Source of the DNA: Flavobacteriaceae bacterium UBA3611
GTDB lineage: Bacteria; Bacteroidota; Bacteroidia; Flavobacteriales; Flavobacteriaceae
Direction: 5' to 3'
Assembly (NCBI GenBank): GCA_002375495.1
Contig: DFLU01000012.1
Coordinates: forward strand, 374,068 to 438,067
Length of the DNA: 64,000 nucleotides
Shown here: positions 17,805 to 27,018 of the stretch, in pieces
How the letters are laid out: each line of letters opens with the position of its first letter
How positions within the stretch are numbered: position 1 is the stretch's first letter
Translations under genes and position numbers: made by a program
The notes under the pieces: model-generated
Database searches by the model: none
What the model was told of the DNA's origin: nothing
Seen by the model: only the letters and a program-made list of their open reading frames with translations

Positions 17805-18194
17805 TTAAAGGAATAAATCTCTGATTTCATCCGTGATCCGTGCGGGTTTCTGGGTTTCAATTTCAACAAAACACCAGGTCGTTTTTGCCGTTACCAGTAC
17901 TTTTTGGTCTGAAATTCTCGTTATTTTATAAGAGCGTTCACTTTTTACACCTTCGGCTGTGGTGACCCAGGTTTCTACCAAAAGTTCTTCTCCTTCAAAC
18001 GACGGATTTTTATACGAAATGGTATGTTCTAAAACAACCCAAAAATGACTGTCCTTAAAAGTCGACGGGGCTTTCGAAAACCAATGCTTTTCAGCAACAT
18101 CAATACACCATTGCAAGTACGTAATGTTGTTTACGTGTCCATTTTCGTCTATGGCCGAAGCAGGAACCGTCAGTTTTTCTGAAAATGTTATCAA
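17805..18194 (-). CDS. Acyl-CoA thioesterase, 4HBT hotdog fold
   Basis: A 129-aa hotdog protein with AIDENGHVNNITYLQW, the 4-hydroxybenzoyl-CoA thioesterase-type active-site loop (Asp and the NN pair), and TTWCFVEIETQKPARI in the second half. It hydrolyses an acyl-CoA or acyl-ACP, with the chain unknown. The start overlaps the mgtE stop by 4 nt (ATGA type), which implies translational coupling. Confidence 0.85.
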   Translation of the reverse strand: MITFSEKLTVPASAIDENGHVNNITYLQWCIDVAEKHWFSKAPSTFKDSHFWVVLEHTISYKNPSFEGEELLVETWVTTAEGVKSERSYKITRISDQKVLVTAKTTWCFVEIETQKPARITDEIRDLFL

Positions 18195-19540
18195 AACCCA
18201 AGAATTAATTTTGCGATATAGAAAAACAGAAAAATTCCGAAGATATCATTACTCGTGGTTATAAATGGCCCCGTAGCGATTGCTGGGTCAATTCCTCTTT
18301 TGTCGAGTATGATGGGTACAAAGGTGCCAATAAGTGCAGCAACGATAATTACAGACAGCATCGAGACCGCAATAGTGACGCTCACCAACTGATTTTGCCC
18401 TACTATAAATCCGAAGAGAATCACTAACAGCCCGAGTGCACACCCATTGATAAGCGCTAATCCTACTTCTTTTACCAATCTGTTAAACAAACTTCCCTTT
18501 ACGTTGTCGTTGGCAAGACCCTGTACAATAATCGCACTAGACTGTACCCCCACATTTCCTGCCATCGCGGCAATAAGTGGTGTAAAGAAAAACAGCACAG
18601 GGAAGGAGTTAAGGGCTTCTTCAAAACCTTGCATGATATAGACACTTCCCAATCCGCCAAATAGGCCCAATACCAACCATGGCAAACGTGCACGGGTGAG
18701 TTGCCAAACGCTATCGTCTGCTTCAACATCTTGCGAGATACCGGCCGCCATTTGGTAATCTTTTTCGGCTTCGTCTTTAATAAAATCTACAATATCATCA
18801 ATGGTGATACGCCCCATCAAAATACCATCTTCGTCAACAACTGGGATGGCTTCCAGATCGTATTTCTGCATAATTCGTGCTACTTCCTCATTGTCGGTAT
18901 GCACGGTCACATAATCTACTTTCGGAATAAACACTTCGGAAATTTTCGTTTTTTCGGCTGCCGTTAGTAAATCTTTTAGCGAGAGTCTACCGGTGAGTTT
19001 TCCTTCTTTGTTGGTTACATAAATGGAATGCACCCGCGTGACATTTTCTGCTTGGCGACGCATCTCCCGAACGCATCCAGCTACCGTCCAAGTTTCTTTT
19101 ACCTGGACCAATTCTTTTGCCATCAAGGCACCCGCAGTGTCTTCATCGTAGGCAAGAAGCTCTACAATATCGGCTGCCAGCTCTTGGTCTTCAATTTTTT
19201 CGATGACCCGTTGCTGCACTTCTTGGTCTAATTCTGCCACTACATCGGCAGCATCATCTGTGTCCATTTCAGACAACTCTGTGGCGATTTCAGAAGGCGA
19301 CAAACGATCTAAGATTTTTTCACGCACATCATCGTCCAATTCCATCAACGCTTCAGAGGTAATATCACTCTCCAACAATTTGATGAGATAGGTTGCATCG
19401 TCGCTGCTCAATTCTTCGAGTAGTTCGGCAACGTCGGCAAAGTGGAAATCTTGCAATAGCTCACGCAACGCATTGCCATCTTTTACGGCAATGAGCTGTT
19501 CAACGTTCTCAATAAAATCAGTTGTGAGTTGAAATTGCAT
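18191..19540 (-). CDS. mgtE: Magnesium transporter MgtE
   Basis: The protein (449 aa) is a Mg2+ channel of the inner membrane. Residues 1-130 form the acidic MgtE N domain with repeated helical hairpins (DDVREKILDRLSPSEIATEL), residues ~135-255 hold two CBS domains and residues ~280-449 have five membrane helices. The pore motif AGNVGVQSSAI, conserved in the family, is present. Cytoplasmic Mg2+ closes the channel through the N and CBS domains in characterised members. It starts inside the end of rsmA (23-nt overlap) and overlaps the thioesterase gene by 4 nt. Confidence 0.93.
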   Translation of the reverse strand: MQFQLTTDFIENVEQLIAVKDGNALRELLQDFHFADVAELLEELSSDDATYLIKLLESDITSEALMELDDDVREKILDRLSPSEIATELSEMDTDDAADVVAELDQEVQQRVIEKIEDQELAADIVELLAYDEDTAGALMAKELVQVKETWTVAGCVREMRRQAENVTRVHSIYVTNKEGKLTGRLSLKDLLTAAEKTKISEVFIPKVDYVTVHTDNEEVARIMQKYDLEAIPVVDEDGILMGRITIDDIVDFIKDEAEKDYQMAAGISQDVEADDSVWQLTRARLPWLVLGLFGGLGSVYIMQGFEEALNSFPVLFFFTPLIAAMAGNVGVQSSAIIVQGLANDNVKGSLFNRLVKEVGLALINGCALGLLVILFGFIVGQNQLVSVTIAVSMLSVIIVAALIGTFVPIILDKRGIDPAIATGPFITTSNDIFGIFLFFYIAKLILGF

Positions 19541-20306
19541 CGTTAGCTATCTTTTCGGTGAGCGTAATAAATTCAGAAACTGAAAGTTGCTCAGGTCGTT
19601 GCCCAAAGATAGTATCTTCTTTTAGTTTATCGGAAAGATTAAACGATTTTAAGCTGTTGCGAAGGGTTTTTCGGCGTTGTTGGAATCCTGTTTTTACTAC
19701 TTTAAAAAATAGCCCCTCATCACAAGGCAAATGGAAATTGGTTTTCCGCCTAAGCCGAAGTACGCCACTGTCTACTTTTGGGGGCGGATTGAAAACGCCG
19801 GGCTTTACGGTAAATAAATATTCGGCTTCATAAAAAGCTTGGGTGAGCACCGACAGAATTCCGTAGGTTTTGTTTCCTTCCTTTGCGCAGATGCGCTGTG
19901 CGACTTCTTTCTGGAACATGCCAGAAAATTCTGGAACTTGCTCTCGTGCCTCGATGGCCTTAAATACAATTTGTGAAGAGATATTGTACGGGAAGTTTCC
20001 AGTTATGGCAACGGGTTGGTCTCCGAACAAATCTGTAAGGTCACATTTTAAAAAATCGGCTTCTAGAACTTGAAGGTTGTCATTCGGATAATGGTCTAAA
20101 AGATAGGTTATAGATTCACTATCTAAGTCCATCGCTACCACATCGATGGGTTTTTCAATAAGGTATTTGGTAAGTACGCCCATTCCGGGACCGATTTCCA
20201 ATACATTGGTATAGCCCCTTAAACTAAGAGTATCGGCTATCTTTTCAGCAATACGCTCATCTTTCAGAAAATGTTGCCCCAGATGTTTTTTAGCTCGAAC
20301 AGACAC
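19518..20306 (-). CDS. rsmA: 16S rRNA dimethyladenosine transferase RsmA (KsgA)
   Basis: The enzyme (262 aa) dimethylates two adenosines in the loop of helix 45 of 16S rRNA. Motifs are KHLGQHFLKDERIAEKI at the start, the SAM site LEIGPGMGVLTKYL and the catalytic NFPYNISSQI, which has Phe in place of the more common Leu. The C-terminal helical domain has FQQRRKTLRNSLK. It shares one base with the upstream DUF4286 gene and overlaps mgtE by 23 nt, so the run is a single operon. Confidence 0.95.
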   Translation of the reverse strand: MSVRAKKHLGQHFLKDERIAEKIADTLSLRGYTNVLEIGPGMGVLTKYLIEKPIDVVAMDLDSESITYLLDHYPNDNLQVLEADFLKCDLTDLFGDQPVAITGNFPYNISSQIVFKAIEAREQVPEFSGMFQKEVAQRICAKEGNKTYGILSVLTQAFYEAEYLFTVKPGVFNPPPKVDSGVLRLRRKTNFHLPCDEGLFFKVVKTGFQQRRKTLRNSLKSFNLSDKLKEDTIFGQRPEQLSVSEFITLTEKIANDAISTHN

Positions 20307-20632
20307 TACGAATCGAAATTTACAGAATATTCATCTACTACTTCCAACTCGGTCCTAAACGCGAGCATCTTGTCTGCAAACAATTGCATGCCCTCTTTCC
20401 GAAGGCGTTCAGCATCATTTTTATAGTATTGGTCTAATGCTTCACGTGATTTGGCGCGGTATTGAACAGAGTAAGTAGTACCGCCCATTTCTTCTTCTAC
20501 CAACACTTTTGTGAGTTTGGCTTCGGTAAAATGCCCTGTAGCCAATACCTGCGGAATATGTGCCTTTATCCATTCTAACCATTGGTCATGCACACTTCCG
20601 TCAACATTTATCGTTACGTTATATATAATCAT
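20306..20632 (-). CDS. DUF4286 family protein
   Basis: A 108-aa protein beginning IIYNVTINVDGSVHDQWLEWIKAHIPQVLATG and containing TYSVQYRAKSREALDQYY, the DUF4286 pattern. The fold resembles a ferredoxin-like dimeric alpha/beta-barrel domain. No activity is known. It lies 1 nt after the DUF6090 gene and abuts rsmA, a linkage common in Bacteroidetes as far as I recall. Confidence 0.8.
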   Translation of the reverse strand: MIIYNVTINVDGSVHDQWLEWIKAHIPQVLATGHFTEAKLTKVLVEEEMGGTTYSVQYRAKSREALDQYYKNDAERLRKEGMQLFADKMLAFRTELEVVDEYSVNFDS

Positions 20633-20633
20633 A

Positions 20634-21293
20634 TCAGTTTTTTGAGCTGTGTTTTTCTAAAAATTCATCGATCAGTGCTATCAAATCTTCTTGTTTTTGA
20701 AGGCGATACCGCAGCGAATACCGATATACGGCGAGGTAATTTCGAAATAGTTTATTGGTATATATCTCGTCTGCTTGGGATTGGAAATTTATCAAGTCGA
20801 AATTTTCGGTGGCGTACGGCAAATAGTTCTCTAGGTATGAGGTTCTAGTTGAAATATCCAAACCTTCGAGCCAACTATAGTACTCATACAAACTAATAAT
20901 ATCTTTTTGGAGGTTCGAGTTTTCCATAAACCGGATGTCGCCTGTTTCCATTAACGAATTATAGGCAGTCTTCTTTAAGTACAGATAATCTAAAGACATT
21001 AATTCCATAGAAAGTGAATGCGCAGCATTTCGGTCTAATTCTGGTTTTGCTGTGATTTTTATAAGCGTATCCAACTTTTGAAGCAAGCGCTCAGAATTAT
21101 TTTTGCCCGTTTCTAATTGCTTCCGATTGAACTCAGTTTCTTCTACGATGTTCGTGACATGGCCCATGACCAGCGAAGTTTCTTTTTTAGCTTCGCGACA
21201 CGTATTTAATTGGAACGCGAGCAGAATACCAACAACCACGACTATAAATTCGAGGAAATGGTTCAGCCAATCTATTTTTTTGGTTTTGCCCAT
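20634..21293 (-). CDS. DUF6090-like single-pass membrane protein
   Basis: A 219-aa protein with a short cytoplasmic N-terminus, one membrane helix at residues ~13-30 (FLEFIVVVVGILLAFQLN) and a long, mostly helical remainder predicted outside the inner membrane. The start pattern WLNHFLEFIVVVVGILLAFQLN and YNSLMETGDIRFMEN match the DUF6090 family seen in flavobacteria. Function unknown. It lies between the TPR gene (14 nt upstream) and the DUF4286 gene (1 nt downstream). Confidence 0.65.
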   Translation of the reverse strand: MGKTKKIDWLNHFLEFIVVVVGILLAFQLNTCREAKKETSLVMGHVTNIVEETEFNRKQLETGKNNSERLLQKLDTLIKITAKPELDRNAAHSLSMELMSLDYLYLKKTAYNSLMETGDIRFMENSNLQKDIISLYEYYSWLEGLDISTRTSYLENYLPYATENFDLINFQSQADEIYTNKLFRNYLAVYRYSLRYRLQKQEDLIALIDEFLEKHSSKN

Positions 21294-21307
21294 AGGTTAA
21301 TGGTCGG

Positions 21308-23089
21308 TTATTCTATTTCATCGCCACGCAGCATCCGGAAACGTTTTCTGGCTTCTATAAAGTAGATGCTGTCTGCAAAATCGTAGATAATCTGTTCGTA
21401 GAATTGTTTTGCTTTCTCAGGCTGCGCCAATTTGGTTTCGTAAAGTTTTGCTAAATGGAAGTAGGCATCGTCTGCCAAGATATCTTCTTTATAAAACTCA
21501 ATAAGTTTTAAGTAATTGGCTTCGGCATTGTTAAAGCGACCCATCTTTTCATAGATTTTAGCTTGTTTCAGGAGTACTTCGTCTTCAATTTTTTCGCCTT
21601 TGTGATTTAGCAAAATCTCGTCTAGCGCAGAAACTGCCGCTGAGTTTTTATTCTGAAGTGCCAACAGGTCTGCCCTTGCAAACTTTTTCAGGGCGGTCTG
21701 CGTAGAATCTTCTAATGAATTGTCACGAATCATCAAGCTCAGTTCCATCGCGTCATTTGCGATGAGTTGCGAAGCAGATTTCTTTAAAACATCTAGCTGT
21801 ACCTGTGACCATTCAAAATCGCCTTTGTAATAGCTGGTTTTTGCTACTTTAAATCGGGCTTCTTGTGCCAACACATCGTTTTTAACCTTGCTCTGAATTT
21901 GAGAATAATAGATAAGGGCTTGGTTAAATTGCTCGCTGAAAACCAAAATGTCTGCCAATTCCATCTTTACACGTGCTTCTTGGTAGCTACTCATGTTCTT
22001 TTTGGCGAGTTCTTTCAAATTACTGATGGCTTCATCTTTTCGGCCCATGGTAAAGGCGAGAAAGTGGTTGTAATCTATCTGAAGAGAATAGGTTTGGCGG
22101 TCCCTTCCGTAGGTGTCAAACAATGTTTGGAACTCGGTCAAAATTGCTTCATACGCTTCTTCGGTTGCCGTCTCTAATTTGATTTGTAGCAGGTATTGGT
22201 GGTTCCTCAATTTTTCTTCGGGAGTTGCTGCATTTTCAATGGCATACGTAAAAATATCCTTGGCATTGTCGTAATCTTCATCGTTCATGGCTATAAAACC
22301 GAGGTCTACTATACCAATAAGATCTTCACCATTTCGCTTATAAATCGCTTTTTCTTGAATGAATGCTTTTTTGTATTCTTTCTGCTGAATGAACAACCAA
22401 CTTAGCAATTCGTTATATAGCACATCCGGATTTTCTTGAAGTCGCCTTACTAGGGTTTTCCGCAGAATTGTATTCGCTTCATTTGAGGGATCTTCACTTA
22501 CATACATGCTGAAATTTCGCTGGGCGATACTTCGGTACGAAAGGTTAGACTGTACCAAATTTAAATAGGTGTTGAACATTTTTTCCAACTGACCCAATTC
22601 GCCATAAATACGCGCCAATTGGTTGTTGAAATTCATACCGGGCTCAAGTCGCATGGCTGTTTCATACACTTCTACCGCTTCATCTAACAAGCTATAGTTC
22701 TCAAACGTTTTCCCGATGGGATAGGCGTAATTCGGACTCTCATTTAGGTACGAAATAGCTTGGCGATTGGCTTGGGTGGCAAGCGAATCTTTGCTTTGCA
22801 AGGAATAATTGTAGCCCAATTCAACATAAAGTTGTGGCAACCTTCTGCGGGCATTCAGGTTTTTTCGAAGTAGCGCCTCTGCTTCGTCAAATTCTTCTAA
22901 TTGTTGCAACGTTTTTACAACTGCCAGGGTGTAATCGAGCCTACCGGGATTGCTGTCGGCTAATTTTTTATACACCGAAAGCGCCTTTTCGTATTCACCT
23001 TGCTCAAAATAATTATTTGCCAAAGCTTCGCTCTGGGCAAGGCTCGGCAACGAAATTAAACAAAACAAAATGCAAACAAGTACGCGCAT
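21308..23089 (-). CDS. Secreted tetratricopeptide-repeat protein
   Basis: A 593-aa exported protein with a Sec signal peptide (MRVLVCILFCLISLPSLAQ, cleavage after Gln19 or the preceding Ala). The rest is a solenoid of about a dozen TPR units of 34 residues; clear ones are at ~22-130 and again at ~440-580 (for example DDAYFHLAKLYETKLAQPEKAKQFY). It is probably a periplasmic or outer-membrane scaffold. It is the first gene of the run that continues with DUF6090, DUF4286, rsmA and mgtE; no promoter box is obvious upstream. Confidence 0.82.
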   Translation of the reverse strand: MRVLVCILFCLISLPSLAQSEALANNYFEQGEYEKALSVYKKLADSNPGRLDYTLAVVKTLQQLEEFDEAEALLRKNLNARRRLPQLYVELGYNYSLQSKDSLATQANRQAISYLNESPNYAYPIGKTFENYSLLDEAVEVYETAMRLEPGMNFNNQLARIYGELGQLEKMFNTYLNLVQSNLSYRSIAQRNFSMYVSEDPSNEANTILRKTLVRRLQENPDVLYNELLSWLFIQQKEYKKAFIQEKAIYKRNGEDLIGIVDLGFIAMNDEDYDNAKDIFTYAIENAATPEEKLRNHQYLLQIKLETATEEAYEAILTEFQTLFDTYGRDRQTYSLQIDYNHFLAFTMGRKDEAISNLKELAKKNMSSYQEARVKMELADILVFSEQFNQALIYYSQIQSKVKNDVLAQEARFKVAKTSYYKGDFEWSQVQLDVLKKSASQLIANDAMELSLMIRDNSLEDSTQTALKKFARADLLALQNKNSAAVSALDEILLNHKGEKIEDEVLLKQAKIYEKMGRFNNAEANYLKLIEFYKEDILADDAYFHLAKLYETKLAQPEKAKQFYEQIIYDFADSIYFIEARKRFRMLRGDEIE

Positions 23090-23251
23090 AGGGTAAAGAT
23101 AAGAATTTAGATGTGAGGGATTAGCAACTAAGGTTTTGTAATTTTTTTTGAAGGTACAACTATTGCGCCAAAACGTTTTCTGATCATTAAAATACGTTCG
23201 CCTTGTTAATTTCGCTACGAGTGAGTGGTACCACCACTAAACATTAACTGT

Positions 23252-24523
23252 TTATGAAATCATCTCAAACCCGCAATACGGCACAAGCACCTCTGGAATT
23301 TTAATTCCGTCTGGGGTTTGATAATTTTCAAGAATGCCTGCTAATACGCGGGGAAGTGCCAAGGCACTACCATTTAATGTATGTACAAGATTGTTTTTGC
23401 CATCGGCATCTTTAAATCGCAATTTCAATCGATTGGCTTGAAAGGTTTCAAAATTTGAAACCGAAGAAATTTCCAACCAGCGATCTTGGGCAGTGCTAAA
23501 CACTTCAAAATCGTAGGTCAACGCAGCTGTAAATCCGAGATCACCACCGCAAAGTCGTAAAATACGATAGGGTAATTTCAAATCCCGCAAGATCGATTTT
23601 ACATGTTCTACCATACCATCGAGCGCGTTGTAGCTGTTGTCTGGATGTTCGATGCGAACGATTTCAACTTTGTCAAATTGGTGCAGACGGTTTAACCCTC
23701 TAACGTGTGCGCCATAACTTCCAGCTTCACGCCTAAAACAAGGGGTATAGCCCGTACAAGTTATAGGCAGTTCGGTATGGGGTAGCAAATCGCCCCGAAA
23801 CAAATTGGTGACCGGCACTTCTGCTGTAGGGATAAGGTACAAATCGTCTCCTGTTACATGGTACATCTGGCCTTCTTTGTCGGGTAATTGCCCGGTCCCT
23901 CTCGCAGATGTTTCATTTACCAAATGCGGTACTTGGTATTCGGTGTAGCCTGCTTCTGTATTTTTATCGAGGAAATAACTAATCAATGCTCGTTGCAATC
24001 GCGCACCTTTGCCTTTGTAGACCGGAAATCCAGCTCCAGTTACTTTTACACCCAATTCAAAGTCGATGAGGTCATATTTTTTGGCCAATTCCCAATGGGG
24101 AAGGGCTTCGGTATTCAGGGTTGGAATATCTCCTTCTGAAAAAACAGTTTCATTGTCATTTTCGTCGGTACCTGCAGGTACCGATTCGTGTGGGATGTTC
24201 GGTAAGGCGAATAGTAAATTGTCTAACGTTTCAACTGCGGTATTCAGTTCTTCTTGTAGTTGTTTTGAAGTCTCTTTTAACTGCGTTGTTTTCTCTTTCA
24301 GCAAATTGGCTTTTTGCTGCTCTCCGCTTTGGAACAATTTACCGATTTCCTTAGAAAATATATTGCTTTGCGCTAGGGTTTCATCAAGTTTGGCCTGCGT
24401 TGCACGGCGAGTCTCGTCTGCACTTAACACCGCTTCAATGTCTGCTGAAGCATCCAAGCCACGTTTTTTTAGGGCATTGATATAAGCATCTTTATGGGCG
24501 CGTATTTCGTGTACTTGTAACAT
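23252..24523 (-). CDS. serS: Serine-tRNA ligase
   Basis: The enzyme (423 aa) charges tRNA-Ser. Residues 1-110 are the antiparallel coiled-coil arm that grips the tRNA (LKETSKQLQEELN region). The class II core has motif 2 in CFRREAGSYG...RLHQFDKVE and motif 3 in NGSALALPRVLAGILENYQ; TAEVPVTN and the Thr/Glu serine pocket are present. Length is typical. A TAACTTTG box lies 23 nt upstream of its ATG. Confidence 0.96.
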   Translation of the reverse strand: MLQVHEIRAHKDAYINALKKRGLDASADIEAVLSADETRRATQAKLDETLAQSNIFSKEIGKLFQSGEQQKANLLKEKTTQLKETSKQLQEELNTAVETLDNLLFALPNIPHESVPAGTDENDNETVFSEGDIPTLNTEALPHWELAKKYDLIDFELGVKVTGAGFPVYKGKGARLQRALISYFLDKNTEAGYTEYQVPHLVNETSARGTGQLPDKEGQMYHVTGDDLYLIPTAEVPVTNLFRGDLLPHTELPITCTGYTPCFRREAGSYGAHVRGLNRLHQFDKVEIVRIEHPDNSYNALDGMVEHVKSILRDLKLPYRILRLCGGDLGFTAALTYDFEVFSTAQDRWLEISSVSNFETFQANRLKLRFKDADGKNNLVHTLNGSALALPRVLAGILENYQTPDGIKIPEVLVPYCGFEMIS

Positions 24524-24545
24524 TTGCTGAGCTGTTTTGAAGCTG

Positions 24546-24553
24546 CAAAGTTA
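24546..24553 (-). promoter_or_regulatory. -7 box of serS (TAACTTTG on the minus strand)
   Basis: The plus-strand CAAAGTTA reads TAACTTTG on the minus strand, an exact TAnnTTTG match 23 nt before the serS ATG. No clear -33 TTG box is seen at the normal distance. Confidence 0.5.
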
Positions 24554-24579
24554 GCGAAATTGTACATTTTGTAGCGTGA

Positions 24580-25926
24580 TTACTCGGCTTCTTTTTTATT
24601 GGGTTTGGAGTGGTAATCTGGCGGACTTTCCTCCAGCCACGTATGGTGTTTAAAGGGGTGCCATGGTTCTTCCGAAATAGCCACATCGGGTTTGATAAAT
24701 TGGTGGTAGGGGCCGCCGTTAATTTTCAGTTTCACATCCATGTACACTTTTACATCACGCCCTTCTTTGGCTTCGGCTTTTTTGATTTCTCTAGCTAGTC
24801 GCCACAACATGTCTGGCTTGGCCTTCGCAGCGCGTTGTTGTTTCGGGCTGAGTAATTTACGATACGCATAAGGTTTTTTCTCTGGGCTACCTTCTTCTTG
24901 GGTATAGGCAATTAACCGTGACCCCTTGCTACGCAACATCATACGCCAGCTTAGGCGGTGTCCTTCTTCGGTCCATAGCACATCGTCTGTAAATGCCCAA
25001 TGGCGAAGTGGGAGGCTTATTTGAAATATAAAGTAAATGGTAAACACCCCTAAAAGAAGCGGTTTGTATTTTGGGACTATAACTTCACCTTTGGTATAGC
25101 GTGTTTTCTTCGGAAGGAATCGTTTTTGTAATGTTTCCGAAGAGAAAAAAAATAGTGCGAATGCAATACTCATGTAGGGAAAAATTCCTATCTGAAACAC
25201 GAACGAGTTAAACAGGTGGAAAAAGATAGAAATTAGGAAACCAATGAGGCGAGTACGTTTGTAAAGCAATAATGGTATAATGAGCAAGTCGAATAAAATG
25301 CCCACATACGCTATGCACCAATGTACCCATTCTAATTGTAGCATGGGCCCGATGAGCCAATAATCACTCTTGCCGCGCATAAAGAGTTCGGCCACGGTCG
25401 TGTCCAGCCAATCTGGGTACCACTTTGCCACCGATGCATAGGTGTACACAATCCATACCTGAAAAATAACCACTAGATACGTCCAACGAGGCGCAGAAGG
25501 CATTTTTACTATTGGATTTCGCCAAGCATCTACCGAAAACCAGCGATGGGCAGGTAAAAACACCATGAGCCAGCACAATAGCATCATGAGATAATAATGG
25601 TTGTTGTACGACGATTTCTGCATGAGATAGACACAAGTCCACATAAGCGCATAGCAGGCCATACTAAACCTGTATTTGTAGCCAACCATTACCAGCAGTC
25701 CGAAAACACCCATGAGCGCGAAATAATAATACATTCCGTCTCCCGGTAGGGGCTGTAAAAAATCGAAACCGATAAAATTAAAGGTGAAGTCTGGTTCTAC
25801 GAGGGTTCTGCGTACCCAACCTGTAGCAATGGCACCGAAGGCTTCAATGGTAATGAGGGCGCCAAACACGACCCGCCATAAAACAAGGCCTGTGTTGTCG
25901 ATATGTTTGAACAGAAATTTATCCAT
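24580..25926 (-). CDS. HTTM domain membrane protein (vitamin K-dependent carboxylase-like)
   Basis: A 448-aa polytopic membrane protein. It begins with LVLWRVVFGALITIEAF and contains about eight helices up to residue ~330, with YNNHYYLMMLLCWLMVFLPAHRWFSVD, a strong mark of the HTTM (horizontally transferred transmembrane) domain shared with vitamin K gamma-carboxylases. WIVYTYASVAKWYPDW and HLFNSFVFQIGIFPYM also fit. The soluble C-terminal ~110 residues are Lys/Pro rich. Bacterial members have no known substrate and cannot be assumed to carboxylate glutamate. Confidence 0.8.
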   Translation of the reverse strand: MDKFLFKHIDNTGLVLWRVVFGALITIEAFGAIATGWVRRTLVEPDFTFNFIGFDFLQPLPGDGMYYYFALMGVFGLLVMVGYKYRFSMACYALMWTCVYLMQKSSYNNHYYLMMLLCWLMVFLPAHRWFSVDAWRNPIVKMPSAPRWTYLVVIFQVWIVYTYASVAKWYPDWLDTTVAELFMRGKSDYWLIGPMLQLEWVHWCIAYVGILFDLLIIPLLLYKRTRLIGFLISIFFHLFNSFVFQIGIFPYMSIAFALFFFSSETLQKRFLPKKTRYTKGEVIVPKYKPLLLGVFTIYFIFQISLPLRHWAFTDDVLWTEEGHRLSWRMMLRSKGSRLIAYTQEEGSPEKKPYAYRKLLSPKQQRAAKAKPDMLWRLAREIKKAEAKEGRDVKVYMDVKLKINGGPYHQFIKPDVAISEEPWHPFKHHTWLEESPPDYHSKPNKKEAE

Positions 25927-25944
25927 TTTATTTTAATAACTTTT

Positions 25945-26050
25945 TATCTTATGTCAGTCTGAGCGCAGTCGAAGACTATTAAAAATTAAAGTGCTTAGAC
26001 ACTCGTCTTGATTCGCTACAGGCGAGGCAGGAGGCTCAGTACAAGCAAGC
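25945..26050. repeat. Dispersed repeat fragment
   Basis: This gap of 158 nt between the HTTM gene and ribF contains GAGCGCAGTCGAAG (25962-25975), the same word found inside the repeats at 28701 and 29043, and GGCTCAGTACAAGC, which echoes GGCTCAGTGTAAAC in the 29043 copy. It is a degenerate member of that family. No promoter is apparent. Confidence 0.5.
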
Positions 26051-26084
26051 TCGATGTGACATTTATCTACTTTTAATAGACGGC

Positions 26085-27017
26085 TCATTTCAAATTGTCA
26101 ATAAAATCACGTGCAATTTTTTCATCATTTTTTATGGCCGCTTTCAATGCTTCAACCGTTTTAAAGGTTTCTTCGTCTCTGATAAATGAGAGAAATTCTA
26201 ATTGAAGTGCTTGATCGTACAAATTGGTGTCAGTATCAAGAAAGAACGTTTCTATCGTTCTTGTTTGGCCGCCTACCGTAGGGTTGGTGCCAATGCTTGT
26301 TATTCCGAAAGTATTCTTACCATCAACAGTAGCTTGTGTAATATACACGCCATTCTTCGGAATCAGTTTGTAGCTTTCAGATGGTTGTAGGTTGGCGGTG
26401 GGATAATTCCATGTGTTTCCTACACCTTTTCCACGCACTACTGTTCCCGAGATCATATAGGGATATCCTAAATAATCTGCCGCAGTAGACACATCCCCTT
26501 CTTTTAGTGCAGCGCGTATCTTCGTAGAACTCACCGCCACATCATCTAATTCTTGAACGCCAATTTCTTCTACTTCAAATCCGTAGGTAGCGCCCATTTC
26601 TTTCAGGTCTGCAATATTTGCTGTTCGGTTACGGCCAAAACGGTGGTCATAACCAATAATTATTTTTTTTGCATGCAATCGGTTTACTAAAATGTCACGA
26701 ACGTATTCTACTGCTGTAAGCCTCGAAAATTGATGCGTAAATGGGTGCACGACCAAATGGTCTAAGCCTGTTTGCGCCAACAGTGTCTTTTTTTCGTCCA
26801 GTGTATTCAACATTTTAAGGCTGCTATCTTGTTGCAGTACCATTCTTGGGTGTGGAAAAAAAGTAAGCAGCACCGAGACGAGACCGTCTTTTTCGGCAGC
26901 AGCAACCAGGCGTTTTAAAATGGCACGATGGCCTATATGCACACCGTCAAAGGTTCCGATGGTGATGACCGAAGGAGATTCAATTTTATATGCCGAGGCC
27001 GGGCGGTGTTCTTGCAT
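26085..27017 (-). CDS. ribF: Bifunctional riboflavin kinase / FAD synthetase
   Basis: The enzyme (310 aa) turns riboflavin into FMN and then FAD. The N-terminal adenylyltransferase domain (residues ~15-185) has TIGTFDGVHIGHRAIL and GYDHRFGRNRTAN; the C-terminal riboflavin kinase domain (~190-305) has NTWNYPTANLQ and KNGVYITQ. Length is normal for RibF. It starts 2 nt after the pth stop, so the two share a transcript. Confidence 0.95.
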   Translation of the reverse strand: MQEHRPASAYKIESPSVITIGTFDGVHIGHRAILKRLVAAAEKDGLVSVLLTFFPHPRMVLQQDSSLKMLNTLDEKKTLLAQTGLDHLVVHPFTHQFSRLTAVEYVRDILVNRLHAKKIIIGYDHRFGRNRTANIADLKEMGATYGFEVEEIGVQELDDVAVSSTKIRAALKEGDVSTAADYLGYPYMISGTVVRGKGVGNTWNYPTANLQPSESYKLIPKNGVYITQATVDGKNTFGITSIGTNPTVGGQTRTIETFFLDTDTNLYDQALQLEFLSFIRDEETFKTVEALKAAIKNDEKIARDFIDNLK

Positions 27018-27018
27018 C

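Noticed and set aside
23222..23236. AGTGG-TACCA-CCACT stem after serS, considered as a terminator
   Set aside because: No T-run follows on the minus strand and the stem is only five pairs.
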